In this document: positions 48,993-59,900 of the stretch, piece by piece | Layout: each line of letters starts with the position of its first letter | Position numbering within the stretch: the stretch's first letter is position 1 | NCBI GenBank assembly: GCA_029379225.1 | Contig: JAQYWR010000012.1 | Span: 58,802 to 122,801, forward strand | Direction of reading: 5' to 3' | DNA from: Nostoc sp. S4 | Lineage (GTDB): Bacteria > Cyanobacteriota > Cyanobacteriia > Cyanobacteriales > Nostocaceae | Length of the DNA stretch: 64,000 bases | Notes under the pieces: model-generated | Seen by the model: the letters and a program-made list of their open reading frames with translations, nothing else | Told to the model about the DNA's origin: nothing | Databases searched by the model: none | Made by a program: the position numbers and the translations under genes

Positions 48993-49089
48993 TTATTTAA
49001 AACTAGAACAGTAAGAAAGACAACCAGCAGAAGGGAATTTATGTCTGACTGAATTAGCACGAATATTAAGTCAATTAGGGAATGATTAA

Positions 49090-49866
49090 ATGCAAATTAT
49101 TGAGCAAACATCAACTAAATTACGTTTAGAAGATAACAATTGGCAATGGCTTTGGGGAATAATGTTTAGTATTCCTTTTGTAACCGTTGGATTGCTCATT
49201 ATTGCGGCTACCAGCAATTTAACTAAATTAGAATGTCAGCGCAATAATAGTAACAAAATTACTTGCCAAAGAACAATTATTAGTTTCTTAGGAACAGAAA
49301 CAACCTGGCTCTCTGGTCAGCTAAAAGAAGCCGCTGTTGTCACAGAATCTGGGACAGGAGTTGTACTGTATACTTCTTCTAGTATTGATGCAATAGAATT
49401 AGTGAACCATAGAGTACTTATTAGAGAAAAGCACTACCAAATTACTGACACAATTAATGCTTTTATCAACAATCCTCAACAGCTTGGGCTAAAGATTCAA
49501 CAAGATGATCGGTGGTCAGGATTTCTCGAAGGAATAGTATTTTTACTCCCAGGTATTGCTATTATTTTTAAATCCTTGGCAATCCCAAAGCAGATTTTTT
49601 GTGCCTTTGATAAATCTTCAGACCAAATTATTATCAAAAAACAACATCAATTTTTAGGTATATGTACTCAGCAAGTAAAGCTAAGTGAAGTTTTACAAGC
49701 CTCTGTTACTCAAATCCCTTTAGCAACTCGAACTCCGTGGTACTTAATACAACTAGAATTAAAATTAGGTAAATCAATTTCATTATCATCACCTACTCGC
49801 GATTACAAGCATTATCAACATATTGTAAATACCATCAACTACTTGATTAAGCCAAAAAACTTCTAA
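49090..49866 (+). CDS. Two-TM membrane protein of unknown function
   Basis: A 258-residue protein with two membrane segments (FSIPFVTVGLLIIAATSN near residues 27-44 and FLEGIVFLLPGIAIIFKSL near 144-163). Between them lies a region with CQRNNSNKITCQRTI, two cysteines that may pair. The C-terminal 95 residues (IIIKKQHQFLGICTQQVKL) are soluble. I recognise no family. A short reading frame ending just before (ILSQLGND) may be the tail of a lost gene. Confidence 0.6.
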   Translation: MQIIEQTSTKLRLEDNNWQWLWGIMFSIPFVTVGLLIIAATSNLTKLECQRNNSNKITCQRTIISFLGTETTWLSGQLKEAAVVTESGTGVVLYTSSSIDAIELVNHRVLIREKHYQITDTINAFINNPQQLGLKIQQDDRWSGFLEGIVFLLPGIAIIFKSLAIPKQIFCAFDKSSDQIIIKKQHQFLGICTQQVKLSEVLQASVTQIPLATRTPWYLIQLELKLGKSISLSSPTRDYKHYQHIVNTINYLIKPKNF

Positions 49867-50234
49867 CTCTATGCTGTAGCAATGCTTTTTCGCCAAGATT
49901 TATTAAAAAATATACTCATAAAGTGAGAGCGTACTAACTAATGCACTCAAGAAGATTTCTTATGTCAGCTATGATATTAATTGCGATCGCTGTTATTAGA
50001 TTTGTATAGAGGGGTAATACCAATTCAAAATTAAAAATTAAGGAATCTGTATTTTGCAAGGTTTTCTGAATTTGGATCTGTTTCATGACTTTAGTGAATT
50101 GGTATAAGCTATTACCACCAAGACAGTCCAAAAGCGGCAATTAAAAGCCTTTGCCTCTGGTGTTCTGGTGTCGCTTGAATAAGAAAAATGGTAGAGTTAG
50201 GAGTTAAACGCTCGCCAAAAATGTAAATTAAGAT
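49867..50234. other. Spacer carrying a short inverted-repeat element
   Basis: No gene is seen. The MITE-like element at 50017-50105 occupies the middle and a GCGATCGC site is at 49983. The sequence after it includes GAGTTAGGAGTTAA heptads near 50194. Confidence 0.55.
50017..50105. mobile_element. Putative MITE with ATACCAATTCA inverted ends
   Basis: ATACCAATTCA at 50017-50027 is exactly complementary to TGAATTGGTAT at 50095-50105, an 89-bp unit with no reading frame. Such ATACCAATTC ends are common in Nostoc spacers. A half-site (TAATACCATTTCA) is near 28553. Confidence 0.6.
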
Positions 50235-50429
50235 ATGGCTGACCAAAAAGATAAAGCTCAAGAAAAAAACCGCCTTGAACAGCTTCAAGAAGAACAAGGG
50301 AACACAGATTCTAAACACTCAGGCGGTGCTGGCGCTTCTGGCGGCAATTCTGGTGCAGGGAAATCTGGCACATCAAAAATTTCTGCCACTGGTACCCCTG
50401 ATGATATTGAAAAAATCGACCAGGAGTAA
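50235..50429 (+). CDS. Small hydrophilic Gly/Ser-rich protein
   Basis: A 64-residue protein: a charged first half (ADQKDKAQEKNRLEQLQEEQ), then SGGAGASGGNSGAGKSG and an acidic end (TPDDIEKIDQE). No fold is predicted, and it looks intrinsically disordered and stress-protein-like. I recognise no family. The composition argues for a true gene, but it is short. Confidence 0.5.
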   Translation: MADQKDKAQEKNRLEQLQEEQGNTDSKHSGGAGASGGNSGAGKSGTSKISATGTPDDIEKIDQE

Positions 50430-50696
50430 AGCAGACTTTGACGACGAGTTAAGGTTTAACTGCGTCGGCTCTCATTAGTAACTTCTTAATTCAACAATAG
50501 TGGATTGAATACTTTATTATTCAATCCACTGCAACGCGATCGCAACCCCATCCTCACAAGGCGCACCCGAAAATTAAGTAATGTTCAACCCGGTGCAATA
50601 TCTGTGAGACTTGGGGAGCGAGCGCCTTTTGCTCAAGAGTCGCAAATAAAGCGATCGCTGTGACTAAATCCTTAATCTTTGCGTCTCCATGCTGAG

Positions 50697-52301
50697 CTAT
50701 AATTCATCCCAAACCACGGGAAAGGAGTAATCTGAAAACGCAGAGTTAATCTGATTTTCACTACTGCGGGTTTCTTCATCCAAAACTTTAACGACTTTGT
50801 TATAAATATCTTGTGCTTGTTGGGGAGAATCACCGATGCTGGTTAATCCCAACTTACCAAACTGCGAAAGACAACCCATAAGATGAAATACTGTGCCTGT
50901 TTCAGTACCGCTGTCAAAGTGCAGTCTGTGGTGAGCGATGATATCCATCAAATCATTCGGTAATAATCCCCGATAGCGGTCTTTTTGCAGGTTGTCAGTA
51001 GCAACGTAGTATTTAGGACGACCTTGCTGGCTGTAAAATAAGCCTGTGGAAAGATCGTAGCGACCGTTTGTTAATAATTTCAAGGTCATGAATGGATGAG
51101 TTGTGCCGCCTTTACGCAGGTTAATTTCGATCGCCTGAATATCCCACTCTCCATTACCCCTGTCAACGTTGATAAAATCTACGCCAAATCGCTCCAAAGC
51201 ACCTTTTTCGGCTAGCTTTCTGCCAACTTTGAGTCCCAATTGCTGTAATTGCAAGCGATAACTTTCATCAGCCGGAAAGCGACAACCAAGATAAATCTGA
51301 CCGTCTGGGCCTCCAAGAATTTGGTCGTGGGTTGAGAGGATTTCCACTTCACCACTGGGTGTAATCCGTCCTTGAACGCTGGGCGAACGCTTGATTTCTC
51401 CCTCCACAAATGCTTCTACAATTGCGCCTAATTCCGGAATTTTTGCCGAAAAACTCTCCCAATTTTCTTGTTTGGCTTGAAAGCGCATTGTGGAAAAGCG
51501 ATCGCTAATTGCTGCTACCCTTTGAGGGTGAGTACTTTCACCTGGTGCGACATTCTCAATCGGTCTTAAATCTAGTAATGCATTTCCTTCTCCGGAAATA
51601 CCTTCATTCAGTTTCACTACCAGTCTTTGCAACCTCGGTTGGTGGCGTTCCCACAAATCACTAGCAGCTTGTGCTAAATCGCTGTGATGCCAAACTTTTT
51701 CGCTACCATCTGGATGGGGTACTTCACTTTCCTTAAAAATTTGCCGACTACCACTTTTTGTTCCCCAAATCTGTAAATCTGGTGCAGCAGCATACAATGG
51801 TACGCCCAGTTTCACAGATAATTCCCCTTCATAAGTCGATGAATTGTAACATATCATGAATGATTTATCTAGCCTTAAAGCTTGACGAATCCGCTCTAAT
51901 AAACGAGGACGTTCTAAAATCTTTTGACTTAAAGGCTTAAGGGAAGAATCGTAAGTAGAAAGTAGCAGCAAGCGATTGCGAGCATGAGAAAAGGGAATTC
52001 CTGGTAAAAGTTGCAAATAATAATCAATTATACTGGGATGCAGCGGTATTGATGTAACATAAATCAGTCTAGTACGCGGATTCCGCAAGCGAATCAAAGA
52101 AAACAGCAATCTTTCTTCATAATGTTCGCAGCCTTCAATTTTTTGGAGTTCGCCCTGGTCAATGCTCAGGGAGGGAATAATTAAAATATCTGCTTCACCA
52201 TTATCAAATAGCTCAATGGTTTTCCAGCGATCGCGCAGAGTTGATTGCAGATGGCGAAACTTTTCAACTTGCTCTAATTCAGAAACATCCAGTGTTACCA
52301 T
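50697..52301 (-). CDS. ATP-grasp peptide ligase, PGM1-related
   Basis: A 534-residue protein. Its N-terminal half (FSLIRLRNPRTRLIYVTSIP, then SFMICYNSSTYEGELSVKLG) precedes an ATP-grasp region with RLVVKLNEGISGEGNALLDL and ERFGVDFINV, and KGGTTHPFMTLKLL near the C-terminus. This layout matches the PGM1-like peptide ligases of the ATP-grasp superfamily that join carboxylates to amines. The partner peptide is not known, and no other biosynthetic gene is next to it. Start at ATG 52301 behind GGTAGGG. Confidence 0.8.
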   Translation of the reverse strand: MVTLDVSELEQVEKFRHLQSTLRDRWKTIELFDNGEADILIIPSLSIDQGELQKIEGCEHYEERLLFSLIRLRNPRTRLIYVTSIPLHPSIIDYYLQLLPGIPFSHARNRLLLLSTYDSSLKPLSQKILERPRLLERIRQALRLDKSFMICYNSSTYEGELSVKLGVPLYAAAPDLQIWGTKSGSRQIFKESEVPHPDGSEKVWHHSDLAQAASDLWERHQPRLQRLVVKLNEGISGEGNALLDLRPIENVAPGESTHPQRVAAISDRFSTMRFQAKQENWESFSAKIPELGAIVEAFVEGEIKRSPSVQGRITPSGEVEILSTHDQILGGPDGQIYLGCRFPADESYRLQLQQLGLKVGRKLAEKGALERFGVDFINVDRGNGEWDIQAIEINLRKGGTTHPFMTLKLLTNGRYDLSTGLFYSQQGRPKYYVATDNLQKDRYRGLLPNDLMDIIAHHRLHFDSGTETGTVFHLMGCLSQFGKLGLTSIGDSPQQAQDIYNKVVKVLDEETRSSENQINSAFSDYSFPVVWDEL

Positions 52302-52645
52302 AATCCCTACCTGTAGCGATCCAAAAACTGCTCTAGTCCTCTGGTACATCCTAAGTCACTTTTTTGACAAGTTACTTCTTTGAAAAAAATTAATATGAAT
52401 TAATTTTATTGTTCAAAAGTTGAGTAGCTTGAATTGGTTTAAGCAAACCAGAGAAACTTGGCGAAAAGTGGTAGAAGGTTCTGAGAAAATAGCAGCCTAA
52501 ATTCATATTAACGGAAATAGCAAGCATTATGGTGTGTATTTTGCCAGCTATAAAGGGTAAGGTAAAAATTTATAGCAGTCGGAAATAAGAAAGTTAAATA
52601 TTGCTGCTGTTAGATGTTGACTGTTGACTGTTAAGAGTTGACACT

Positions 52646-52679
52646 CAACAGACACCACTGATATTTTTCACAACTCAAA
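52646..52679 (+). repeat. 34-nt dispersed repeat, copy 2
   Basis: CAACAGACACCACTGATATT continuing TTTCACAACTCAAA; 32 of 34 positions match the copy at 27381-27414. It follows GTTGACTGTTAAGAGTTGAC, similar to the palindrome before copy 1. Confidence 0.85.
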
Positions 52680-53070
52680 GTTGGATGACTACATATTTAA
52701 TTTCTTGCTATGTATTACAACAATAACAGGCAAGATTGCTAAACTTTAAATTAAACAATTATGTATTTTATATACTTATTTAATTTGATTTTACGTCTTA
52801 AGGTTGAGCAAATTTCAGCTTGCTTTATTTCTAGAGAGCGATAAAGTCTAGCAACATACATAGTTAACTTAAAATACAGAGAAAAAGAACAAAATTTTCA
52901 TCGTATGAGAGTTGTGTATTTATTTTTCGCAGTCAGATAAATAGCGTACGTCAAATGTGAGGATAAACAATGCAAGCCGCGGATCGCAACCAGAAAAGAT
53001 TACGTTTGCTCAGCATTGGGGGTACAAAAGTCTAAAATTGCAAATGGCAAGTCGAAGCCAAAGCAAAAAA

Positions 53071-53104
53071 TAAACCTTGGGTTGAATGTACGATCCAAGG
53101 TTTA
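53071..53104 (+). terminator. Hairpin without adjacent gene
   Basis: TAAACCTTGG (53071-53080) pairs with CCAAGGTTTA (53095-53104) around a 14-nt loop. There is no long U-run. It could end an unannotated RNA or be a spacer palindrome. Confidence 0.4.
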
Positions 53105-53251
53105 CTTATGAAAATGGTGAGTGGAGAGTAGGAAGTCAAAAGATAAAAGGCAAAGGTAAAAATAAAATAACATGAGTGCCTTTTGAATTTTTACTTTTTC
53201 CTTTTTTTTACACAATTATCAACTAAATGTTCAATTACCAAAACAAGACTT

Positions 53252-54100
53252 ATGGCTAAATCAAAAGAGCAAAAAACACAACAGCCACCAGGTGTGGAAT
53301 CAGAAATGACGCCGAAACCAAAAGCCGATGATGCTCAATATCGGGGTAGTGGCAAGTTACAAGATAAAGTCGCATTAATTACGGGTGGAGATAGTGGTAT
53401 TGGTCGTGCTATAGCAGTCGCTTTTGCTAAAGAAGGCGCAGATGTGGCAATTATTTATCTTAACGAACACGATGATGCTAAAGAAACAAAACATTTGGTA
53501 GAAAAACAAGGACGTCGTGCAGTAACTATCGCAGGCGACATCGGCGATGAAACTTTTTGTCAGCAGGCTATACAACAAACACTTGATGAGTTTGGCAAAC
53601 TTGATATTCTAATCAACAATGCCGCCGAACAACATCCTAAAGAAAGTATTGAGGAAATCACCAAAGAGCAATTAGAGCGAACTTTCCGCACTAATATATT
53701 CTCTATGTTTTTCATGACTAAAGCTGCACTCAAGCACTTACACGAAGGTAGTTCTATCATCAATACCACATCAGTAACAGCTTATAAAGGTAATCCTCAA
53801 CTACTAGATTACTCTTCCACAAAAGGTGCGATTGTTGCCTTTACTCGTTCCTTGTCACAAAATTTGGTGTCAAAAGGAATTCGCGTTAATGCTGTTGCGC
53901 CAGGCCCCATTTGGACTCCTTTAATTCCTTCAACTTTTCCTGAAGAAAAAGTTGAAACTTTTGGCAAACAAGTTCCCATGAAACGAGCCGGACAGCCAGA
54001 AGAAGTTGCACCCAGCTATGTATATTTAGCATCGGATGACGCTTCTTATGTTTCTGGTCAAGTGTTACATGTCAATGGCGGAGATGTTGTCAACGGCTAA
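53252..54100 (+). CDS. SDR-family oxidoreductase, general-stress type
   Basis: A 282-residue short-chain dehydrogenase. Motifs: KVALITGGDSGIGRAIAVAF near residue 42, ILINNAAEQ near 122, and the catalytic YSSTK near 188 with NTTSVTAYKG. GPIWTPLIPSTFPEE near 222 is the substrate loop. The N-terminal 35 residues (KEQKTQQPPGVESEMTPKP) are a low-complexity leader. It resembles YghA/YmdF-like stress-induced SDRs with unknown natural substrate. ATG at 53252 is used; the frame is open 69 nt upstream. Confidence 0.9.
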   Translation: MAKSKEQKTQQPPGVESEMTPKPKADDAQYRGSGKLQDKVALITGGDSGIGRAIAVAFAKEGADVAIIYLNEHDDAKETKHLVEKQGRRAVTIAGDIGDETFCQQAIQQTLDEFGKLDILINNAAEQHPKESIEEITKEQLERTFRTNIFSMFFMTKAALKHLHEGSSIINTTSVTAYKGNPQLLDYSSTKGAIVAFTRSLSQNLVSKGIRVNAVAPGPIWTPLIPSTFPEEKVETFGKQVPMKRAGQPEEVAPSYVYLASDDASYVSGQVLHVNGGDVVNG

Positions 54101-54290
54101 ATTAAAAAATTAGGAGTTAGTAGTTTTGGAGTTAGGAGTTAGAAATTTATAATTATTAATTTTTAACTTCTAAATCTTAATTCATGTCTAATAATTATAC
54201 CCGAATATTCCTCCATTTGGAAGATGACTAAATATTTAAATATAGCTAATCTATCTAACAGCAAACATTTAAGAAATAACAATTACGTCT

Positions 54291-54548
54291 ATGGCATCTC
54301 CTACACCATTGCATGGCAGAGAACTAGTAGATTGTGCTAGAGCAAATGCCAAGCAAGGAATCGAAACTGCTGCTTATCAATGTGGCTATGGTGAAGATAT
54401 CAACAAATTTTCACAAGAACTTAGGCAAGCTTGCGAGGAAATGAATTTACAAGTAAAGGAGCTTAGCGAACTAATTACTGAACAGGATTTGATCCTAGAA
54501 TTGGGTACTGGCGAAATTGTTGCTCCAGATACGGCATCAGAATTGTAA
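54291..54548 (+). CDS. Small hypothetical protein
   Basis: An 85-residue soluble protein: PLHGRELVDCARANAKQGIE then a helical acidic stretch (LRQACEEMNLQVKELSELI). No membrane segment or signal. I recognise no family; it resembles small conserved cyanobacterial proteins. It lies 190 nt after the SDR gene. Confidence 0.6.
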   Translation: MASPTPLHGRELVDCARANAKQGIETAAYQCGYGEDINKFSQELRQACEEMNLQVKELSELITEQDLILELGTGEIVAPDTASEL

Positions 54549-54558
54549 AAGTTAGTGA

Positions 54559-54611
54559 TTTGTCCTTTGTCATTAGTCATTTGGACTTTGCAAATAACAA
54601 ATGACTAATGA
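54559..54611. repeat. Inverted heptad-type repeat (GTCATT / AATGAC)
   Basis: GTCCTTTGTCATTAGTCATT faces AACAAATGACTAATGATT across a short GGACTTTGC centre. Same kind as 5192-5249. It lies between convergent genes and may end both transcripts. Confidence 0.65.
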
Positions 54612-56012
54612 TTATAACTTTAGAATGACTCGTGCCAAATTAAAGTAAATTAAAACGCCTAATACATCAACTGCTGTGGTAATGAATGGTGCTGACATCA
54701 ACGCCGGATCTAAACGTAGGAAACGAAATAAAAATGGCAGTGCAGAACCAGAGACAGAGGCTAAGATAGAAATAGCTACCAGACTAATGCCTACAGCGAT
54801 CGCTACTTCTAACCGTCCTTGCAAAAAGTAAGCCCAGACAGTTGCGATCGTACCTAACATTCCTCCCAATAAAGCACCTGCGATCGCCTCCCGGCTAATT
54901 ACCTGCAACGAGCCAAGCGATCGAATTTCATCGGTGTTCATCCCGCGAATTACAACTGTGGAAGACTGGGCACCCACATTACCACCAGTACCAGTTAGTA
55001 ACGGGATAAATGCTGTTAATGTCACTACTTTTGCTAAGATATCTTCTTGTGACTTGATAATAGTTCCTGTAACCGTATTAGTTAAAAGTAAAACCAACAA
55101 CCATAAAACCCGCTTCCTAGCAACTTCTAATAAATTTGTTTGAAAATAGTTGTCGCCTCCCGACTGCACACCACCACCCAAGGCATAGATATCTTCGGTG
55201 GTTTCTTGTTGCAGAATATCAATCACATCATCTACAGTCACAATACCTACTAAACGCTGCTCTCGATCTACTACAGGTACAGCTAAAAAATCATATCTTT
55301 GGATTAATCTGGCAACTTCTTCTTGGTCTGTATCGGTGTGGACAAACACCACATCACGCGTCATAATTTCGCCAATAATTTGCTCTGGCTGGGATGTTAC
55401 CAACTCTCGCAACGATACAATTCCCGTTAACCGCCTTTCTGCATCAGTGACATAAAGATAATAAATCATCTCACTGGCATTAGCTAAGTTGCGAATTCGC
55501 TCTAGGGTTTGAGACACTGTAAAGTTTTCTTTGAGCGAGATTAACTCTAGGGTCATGATTCGCCCAGCAGTATCAGCTTCATAACCCAATAATTGGGCTG
55601 TAGCTTGGCGTTCTGCTGGACTTAGTTGTTCTAGGAGGCGATTAACAACTTTTGCTGGTAATTCATCAAATAACCTCGCGCGGTCATCCGGTGACATTCG
55701 ATCGACGATATCACGGACTTCCTGACTTTTAAGTTCCTCAATTAACCGTTCTTGAACGCTGTAGTCGAGATACTCATAAACCTCAATCGCTTCATCCTTA
55801 GAAAGCAAGCGAAAAGCCAAAGCGTGCATTGCTTTTGGCAAACCCTCAATTGCCTCCGCAATATCCGCAGGCTGCACAGGTACGAGAATAGCTTTTGCTC
55901 CCTGCAAGTCCCCTGCTTCTAGCAGCATTTGTAGCTGAGTCCTTACTAAATCCCGCAATTCCCTGCGTGAGACATTTTGGAGGGTAGAGTTTAAATTGTT
56001 TGTCTCAGTCAA
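54612..56012 (-). CDS. mgtE: MgtE magnesium transporter
   Basis: A 466-residue protein with the MgtE N-domain (residues about 20-145, ending LLEQLSPAERQATAQLLGYE), two CBS domains (about 145-275, with GIVSLRELVTSQ and GIVTVDDVIDILQQE) and five membrane helices from about 300 on. TGTGGNVGAQSS in the pore region is the family signature. It imports Mg2+ gated by cytosolic Mg2+. The start is TTG at 56012 with an upstream in-frame TGA and AGGAAAG as ribosome site. Confidence 0.95.
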   Translation of the reverse strand: MTETNNLNSTLQNVSRRELRDLVRTQLQMLLEAGDLQGAKAILVPVQPADIAEAIEGLPKAMHALAFRLLSKDEAIEVYEYLDYSVQERLIEELKSQEVRDIVDRMSPDDRARLFDELPAKVVNRLLEQLSPAERQATAQLLGYEADTAGRIMTLELISLKENFTVSQTLERIRNLANASEMIYYLYVTDAERRLTGIVSLRELVTSQPEQIIGEIMTRDVVFVHTDTDQEEVARLIQRYDFLAVPVVDREQRLVGIVTVDDVIDILQQETTEDIYALGGGVQSGGDNYFQTNLLEVARKRVLWLLVLLLTNTVTGTIIKSQEDILAKVVTLTAFIPLLTGTGGNVGAQSSTVVIRGMNTDEIRSLGSLQVISREAIAGALLGGMLGTIATVWAYFLQGRLEVAIAVGISLVAISILASVSGSALPFLFRFLRLDPALMSAPFITTAVDVLGVLIYFNLARVILKL

Positions 56013-56956
56013 AGTTCACTTTCCTCAGCCTAGTTTGAACAAGGTTGCTGCCATTAGTCTAGGGGAAAGTGGGGTAATACAACGTCAAACTTGTGATTTT
56101 TCCAAGCTTAATTAATTGAAAACTTTTGAAAACTTTTGTTAATTAGTTACAAATGATAGCAATATTGTTAAGTAAATACTCTATTTATACTAATTATTGT
56201 AACAATGTTTTAAATTGATAATCAAAATAAAGTAAGTGATAAATACTACTTTTTAAAATCTTTAAATATGCAAAATTTTCTTTATAAGATTTTCATATAA
56301 TCACTATGTATAAATAAAAAAAACATGAGATTATTCTGTATGTCGGTAATTTTTATTTAGAAATTATCAAAACTTTCATATACCTTTAAAAATTTATATT
56401 TAATGTAAATATTTAAACAAAGTTAGATAAAACAGATAGACATAACACGGTGATATAGTGTGAAATGTTTAATTGATTAATTAAAGAAATACACTTAAGT
56501 AAAAAAGTGAGGAATTAGACGTTACTTACGTATATACATATTTGAAGTGGTTATTAGACATCAGATAAATTATTAAGTTTTCAAATGGTGATTTATATTT
56601 GTTAAATATTAAATTGAGCCAACTGAATTACACATCTCATAAACTTTGAAATTTACAGACACAAAACGGAGTTTAATTATAGTTAACACGCCCTAAATTA
56701 ATTCTGCTATTAGTCGAGATATAAAAACATATGTCACCTAATATGATTTTATTCTTAAATTGATATAAATAGGTAGCAAAGTAAACGGGCAAAATAACAG
56801 ATAAAAAAATGTGTATCAGCGTTCATTAAGATAATATTAATAAGTAAATTATATTAGGAACGTCACAGATTTTCTTTCTCAAAATTCAATTTAAAACTAC
56901 CCATCAAGCATCGATTGTGGCATTAGTTTTAGCTCTCTTGTGAGGCATATATTTCA
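56013..56956. other. Very AT-rich 944-nt spacer
   Basis: Long AT-rich stretch between divergent mgtE and the PA14 protein gene; no gene, repeat or hairpin is convincing. Its length suggests a complex promoter region for the large extracellular-type protein. Confidence 0.5.
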
Positions 56957-59900
56957 ATGAATGATTTACAGAATCAAAATCTCAATCAACTCTCGTCAAC
57001 ATCTACAAGTCCAGTAACTGGTGGTCAATCAACTCTAGCAGCCCTAGATCGGGCGCAACCAAGTATATTGGCTAACGCTAGCAGCGTACTTTCTCAGGGA
57101 GATGGACTCAAAGCAGAGTACTACGACAACGCTGACTTCACGAACTTGAAGGTAACTCGCACAGATGCGACAGTGGACTTTGGTTGGGGTAATAGTTCTC
57201 CAGATCCTTCCATCGAACCAGACACCTTCTCAGTGCGTTGGACAGGTCAAGTAGAAGCCAAATACAGCGAGAATTACAACTTCTACACCAGCAGTGATGA
57301 TGGCGTGCGACTGTGGGTGAATAATCAACTGCTCATTGACCACTTTGTCAATCAATCAAACACAGAATACAGTGGCTCAATCAATCTAGTTGCAGGTCAA
57401 AAGTACGATATTAAACTGGAGTACTTTGAGAATACTTACTCTGCTGTTTCCCAACTATCTTGGTCAAGCACCTCTCAGGCCAAGGAAATTATTCCTCAAT
57501 CTCAACTTTACAGTCAGGTCGATACATCTACACCAACACCAACACCAACACCAACACCAACAGCGACAGGTACACCAACAGCTGCAGCTGTTGGTAATGG
57601 CAACGGATTGCAAGGACAATACTACGACAACGCTGACTTCACCAACTTGAAGGTAACTCGCACAGATGCGACAGTGGACTTTGGTTGGGGTAGTGGTTCT
57701 CCAGATCCTTCCATCCAACCAGATACCTTCTCAGTGCGTTGGACAGGTCAAGTACAAGCTAAGTACAGCGAGACTTACAACTTCTACACCAGCAGTGATG
57801 ATGGCGTGCGACTGTGGGTGAATAATCAACTGCTCATTGACCACTTTGTCAATCAATCGAACACAGAATACAGTGGCTCAATCAATCTGGTTGCAGGTCA
57901 AAAGTACGATATTAAACTAGAGTACTTCGACAATACCTACTCTGCTGTCTCTCGACTATCTTGGTCAAGCACTTCTCAGGCTAAGGAAATTATTCCTCAG
58001 TCTCAGCTTTATAGTCAGGTTAGTACACCCACTAACCCACCTGCTGGTAATGGCAACGGACTGCAAGGACAATACTACGACAACCCTGACTTTACCAACT
58101 TGAAGGTAACTCGCACAGATGCGACAGTGGACTTTGGTTGGGGTAGTGGTTCTCCAGATCCTTCCATCCAACCAGATACCTTCTCAGTGCGTTGGACAGG
58201 TCAAGTACAAGCTAAGTACAGCGAGACTTACAACTTCTACACCAGCAGTGATGATGGCGTGCGACTGTGGGTGAATAATCAACTGCTCATTGACCACTTT
58301 GTCAATCAATCGAACACAGAATACAGTGGCTCAATCAATCTGGTTGCAGGTCAAAAGTACGATATTAAACTGGAGTACTTCGACAATACCTACTCTGCTG
58401 TCTCTCGACTATCTTGGTCAAGTGCCTCTCAGACCAAGGAAATTATTCCTCAGTCTCAACTGTATTCCTCAGCCGTGACAAGCCCAACTACTATCACTTT
58501 GAAGCAATCTCCCACTAGTGTGAACGAAGGTGATGGTAGTGTGACCGTTACTGTACTGAGAAGCGGTGATTTAAGTGGTACTTCTTCAATCAAGTATGCT
58601 ACCTTAGCTAATACTGCAACACCAGGTGATGACTACGGGAATGGTGCCGAGGAAATGGGCGGGACACTTACCTTTGCCCCTGGAGAAACTAGCAAACAGG
58701 TAGCAATTCGGATTATTGACGATTCGTTAGCTGAACCAAATGAAAGTTTTAGTATCGCTATCGATCAGCCAGAGGGTGCAACACTAGGATTGGATAGAAC
58801 TCTGGGAATCACGATTATAGATAATGATAGTCAAGGTCTCACTTTCACTCAGCCAGCAGTTAATGAAAATGATGGTACTGCCACAGTAACAGTTACACGC
58901 GGTAATGCTTCGGCAGCTGCTAGTGTAGACTATACAACTGTGGATGGAACTGCTAAAGCTGGATCTGACTATGTGGCTAAAGCTGGAAGCTTGAGCTTTG
59001 CAGCTGGAGAAACCAGTAAGACTATTTCTATTACCATTAAAGATGATAACGTTACAGAAGCGGACGAAGCGTTTACTTTGAAGTTTAGTAATGCAGTTGG
59101 AGTGTCGCTGCCGATTAATCAGACGAGTGTGACTATTATCGATAATGACACAGGTAACTTTCAGAAAAAGACTGTGGTTTCTGGGTTGGATGCACCTACA
59201 GAGTTTGACTGGTCAGCCGACAATAAACTGATGTTCATCGCTCAGAAAAATGGGATAGTAAAGGTGTTTGATACCACTACAAACCTATTACAATCAAAGC
59301 CATTTATTGATATTTCTGGACAGGTAAATGATGTATCCGATCGCGGTTTGCTAGGCATGGCGGTACATCCAGATTTTGGCAAAAGTCCGACTGGCAACAA
59401 TTACGTTTATCTGTTGTATACCTACGATCCACCAGAAACGAATCCAAACAATACCAAGAACAATCCCAAAAGCTCCTTAGACAATCCCGATCAGCGAGGT
59501 AACCGCGCAGTACGGTTAGTTAGATACACAGCTGACCCCAACACTGGTTACAAAACTGCGATCGCTGGCAGTGAAGTTATATTACTAGGCAAAAATAGCA
59601 CTTGGCAGTACATTAGTCACGCAGACCAAGACAGCACATTAGTTGATGCTAGCGATGATACCAATAACGCCGCACCATCAGGTATTGTAAACAAAACCAC
59701 TGGCAAATTATTTGCCAATGCCCAAGAATATATAGACGCTGTCAAAAACAACAACATCAAAAACGTCCAGGATTTTATGGCCACTGATAGTGCAACTCAC
59801 ACTGGTGGTAGTGTACGGTTTGGTAACGATGGTACACTGTTTGTTAGCCTTGGTGATGGTACTTCTTACAACCGAGCAGACCCCAGAGCACAACGCGTCC

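Larger units (their letters stand above)
52302..53251. other. 950-nt spacer before the SDR gene
   Basis: No gene is seen. It contains the second 34-nt repeat copy (52646-52679) with GTTGACTGTTGACTG heptads before it, and a 10-bp perfect hairpin at 53071-53104. The segment 52680-53000 is AT-rich and may contain a promoter. A non-coding RNA ending at the hairpin is possible. Confidence 0.55.

Noticed and set aside
53183..53251. Extended start of the SDR protein
   Set aside because: The upstream 23 residues are Phe-rich translation of spacer; MAKSKEQK at 53252 is a usual start.
57390..58478. Extra open frames on both strands of the PA14 repeats
   Set aside because: They are shadows repeated with each duplicated module; the main frame explains the sequence.
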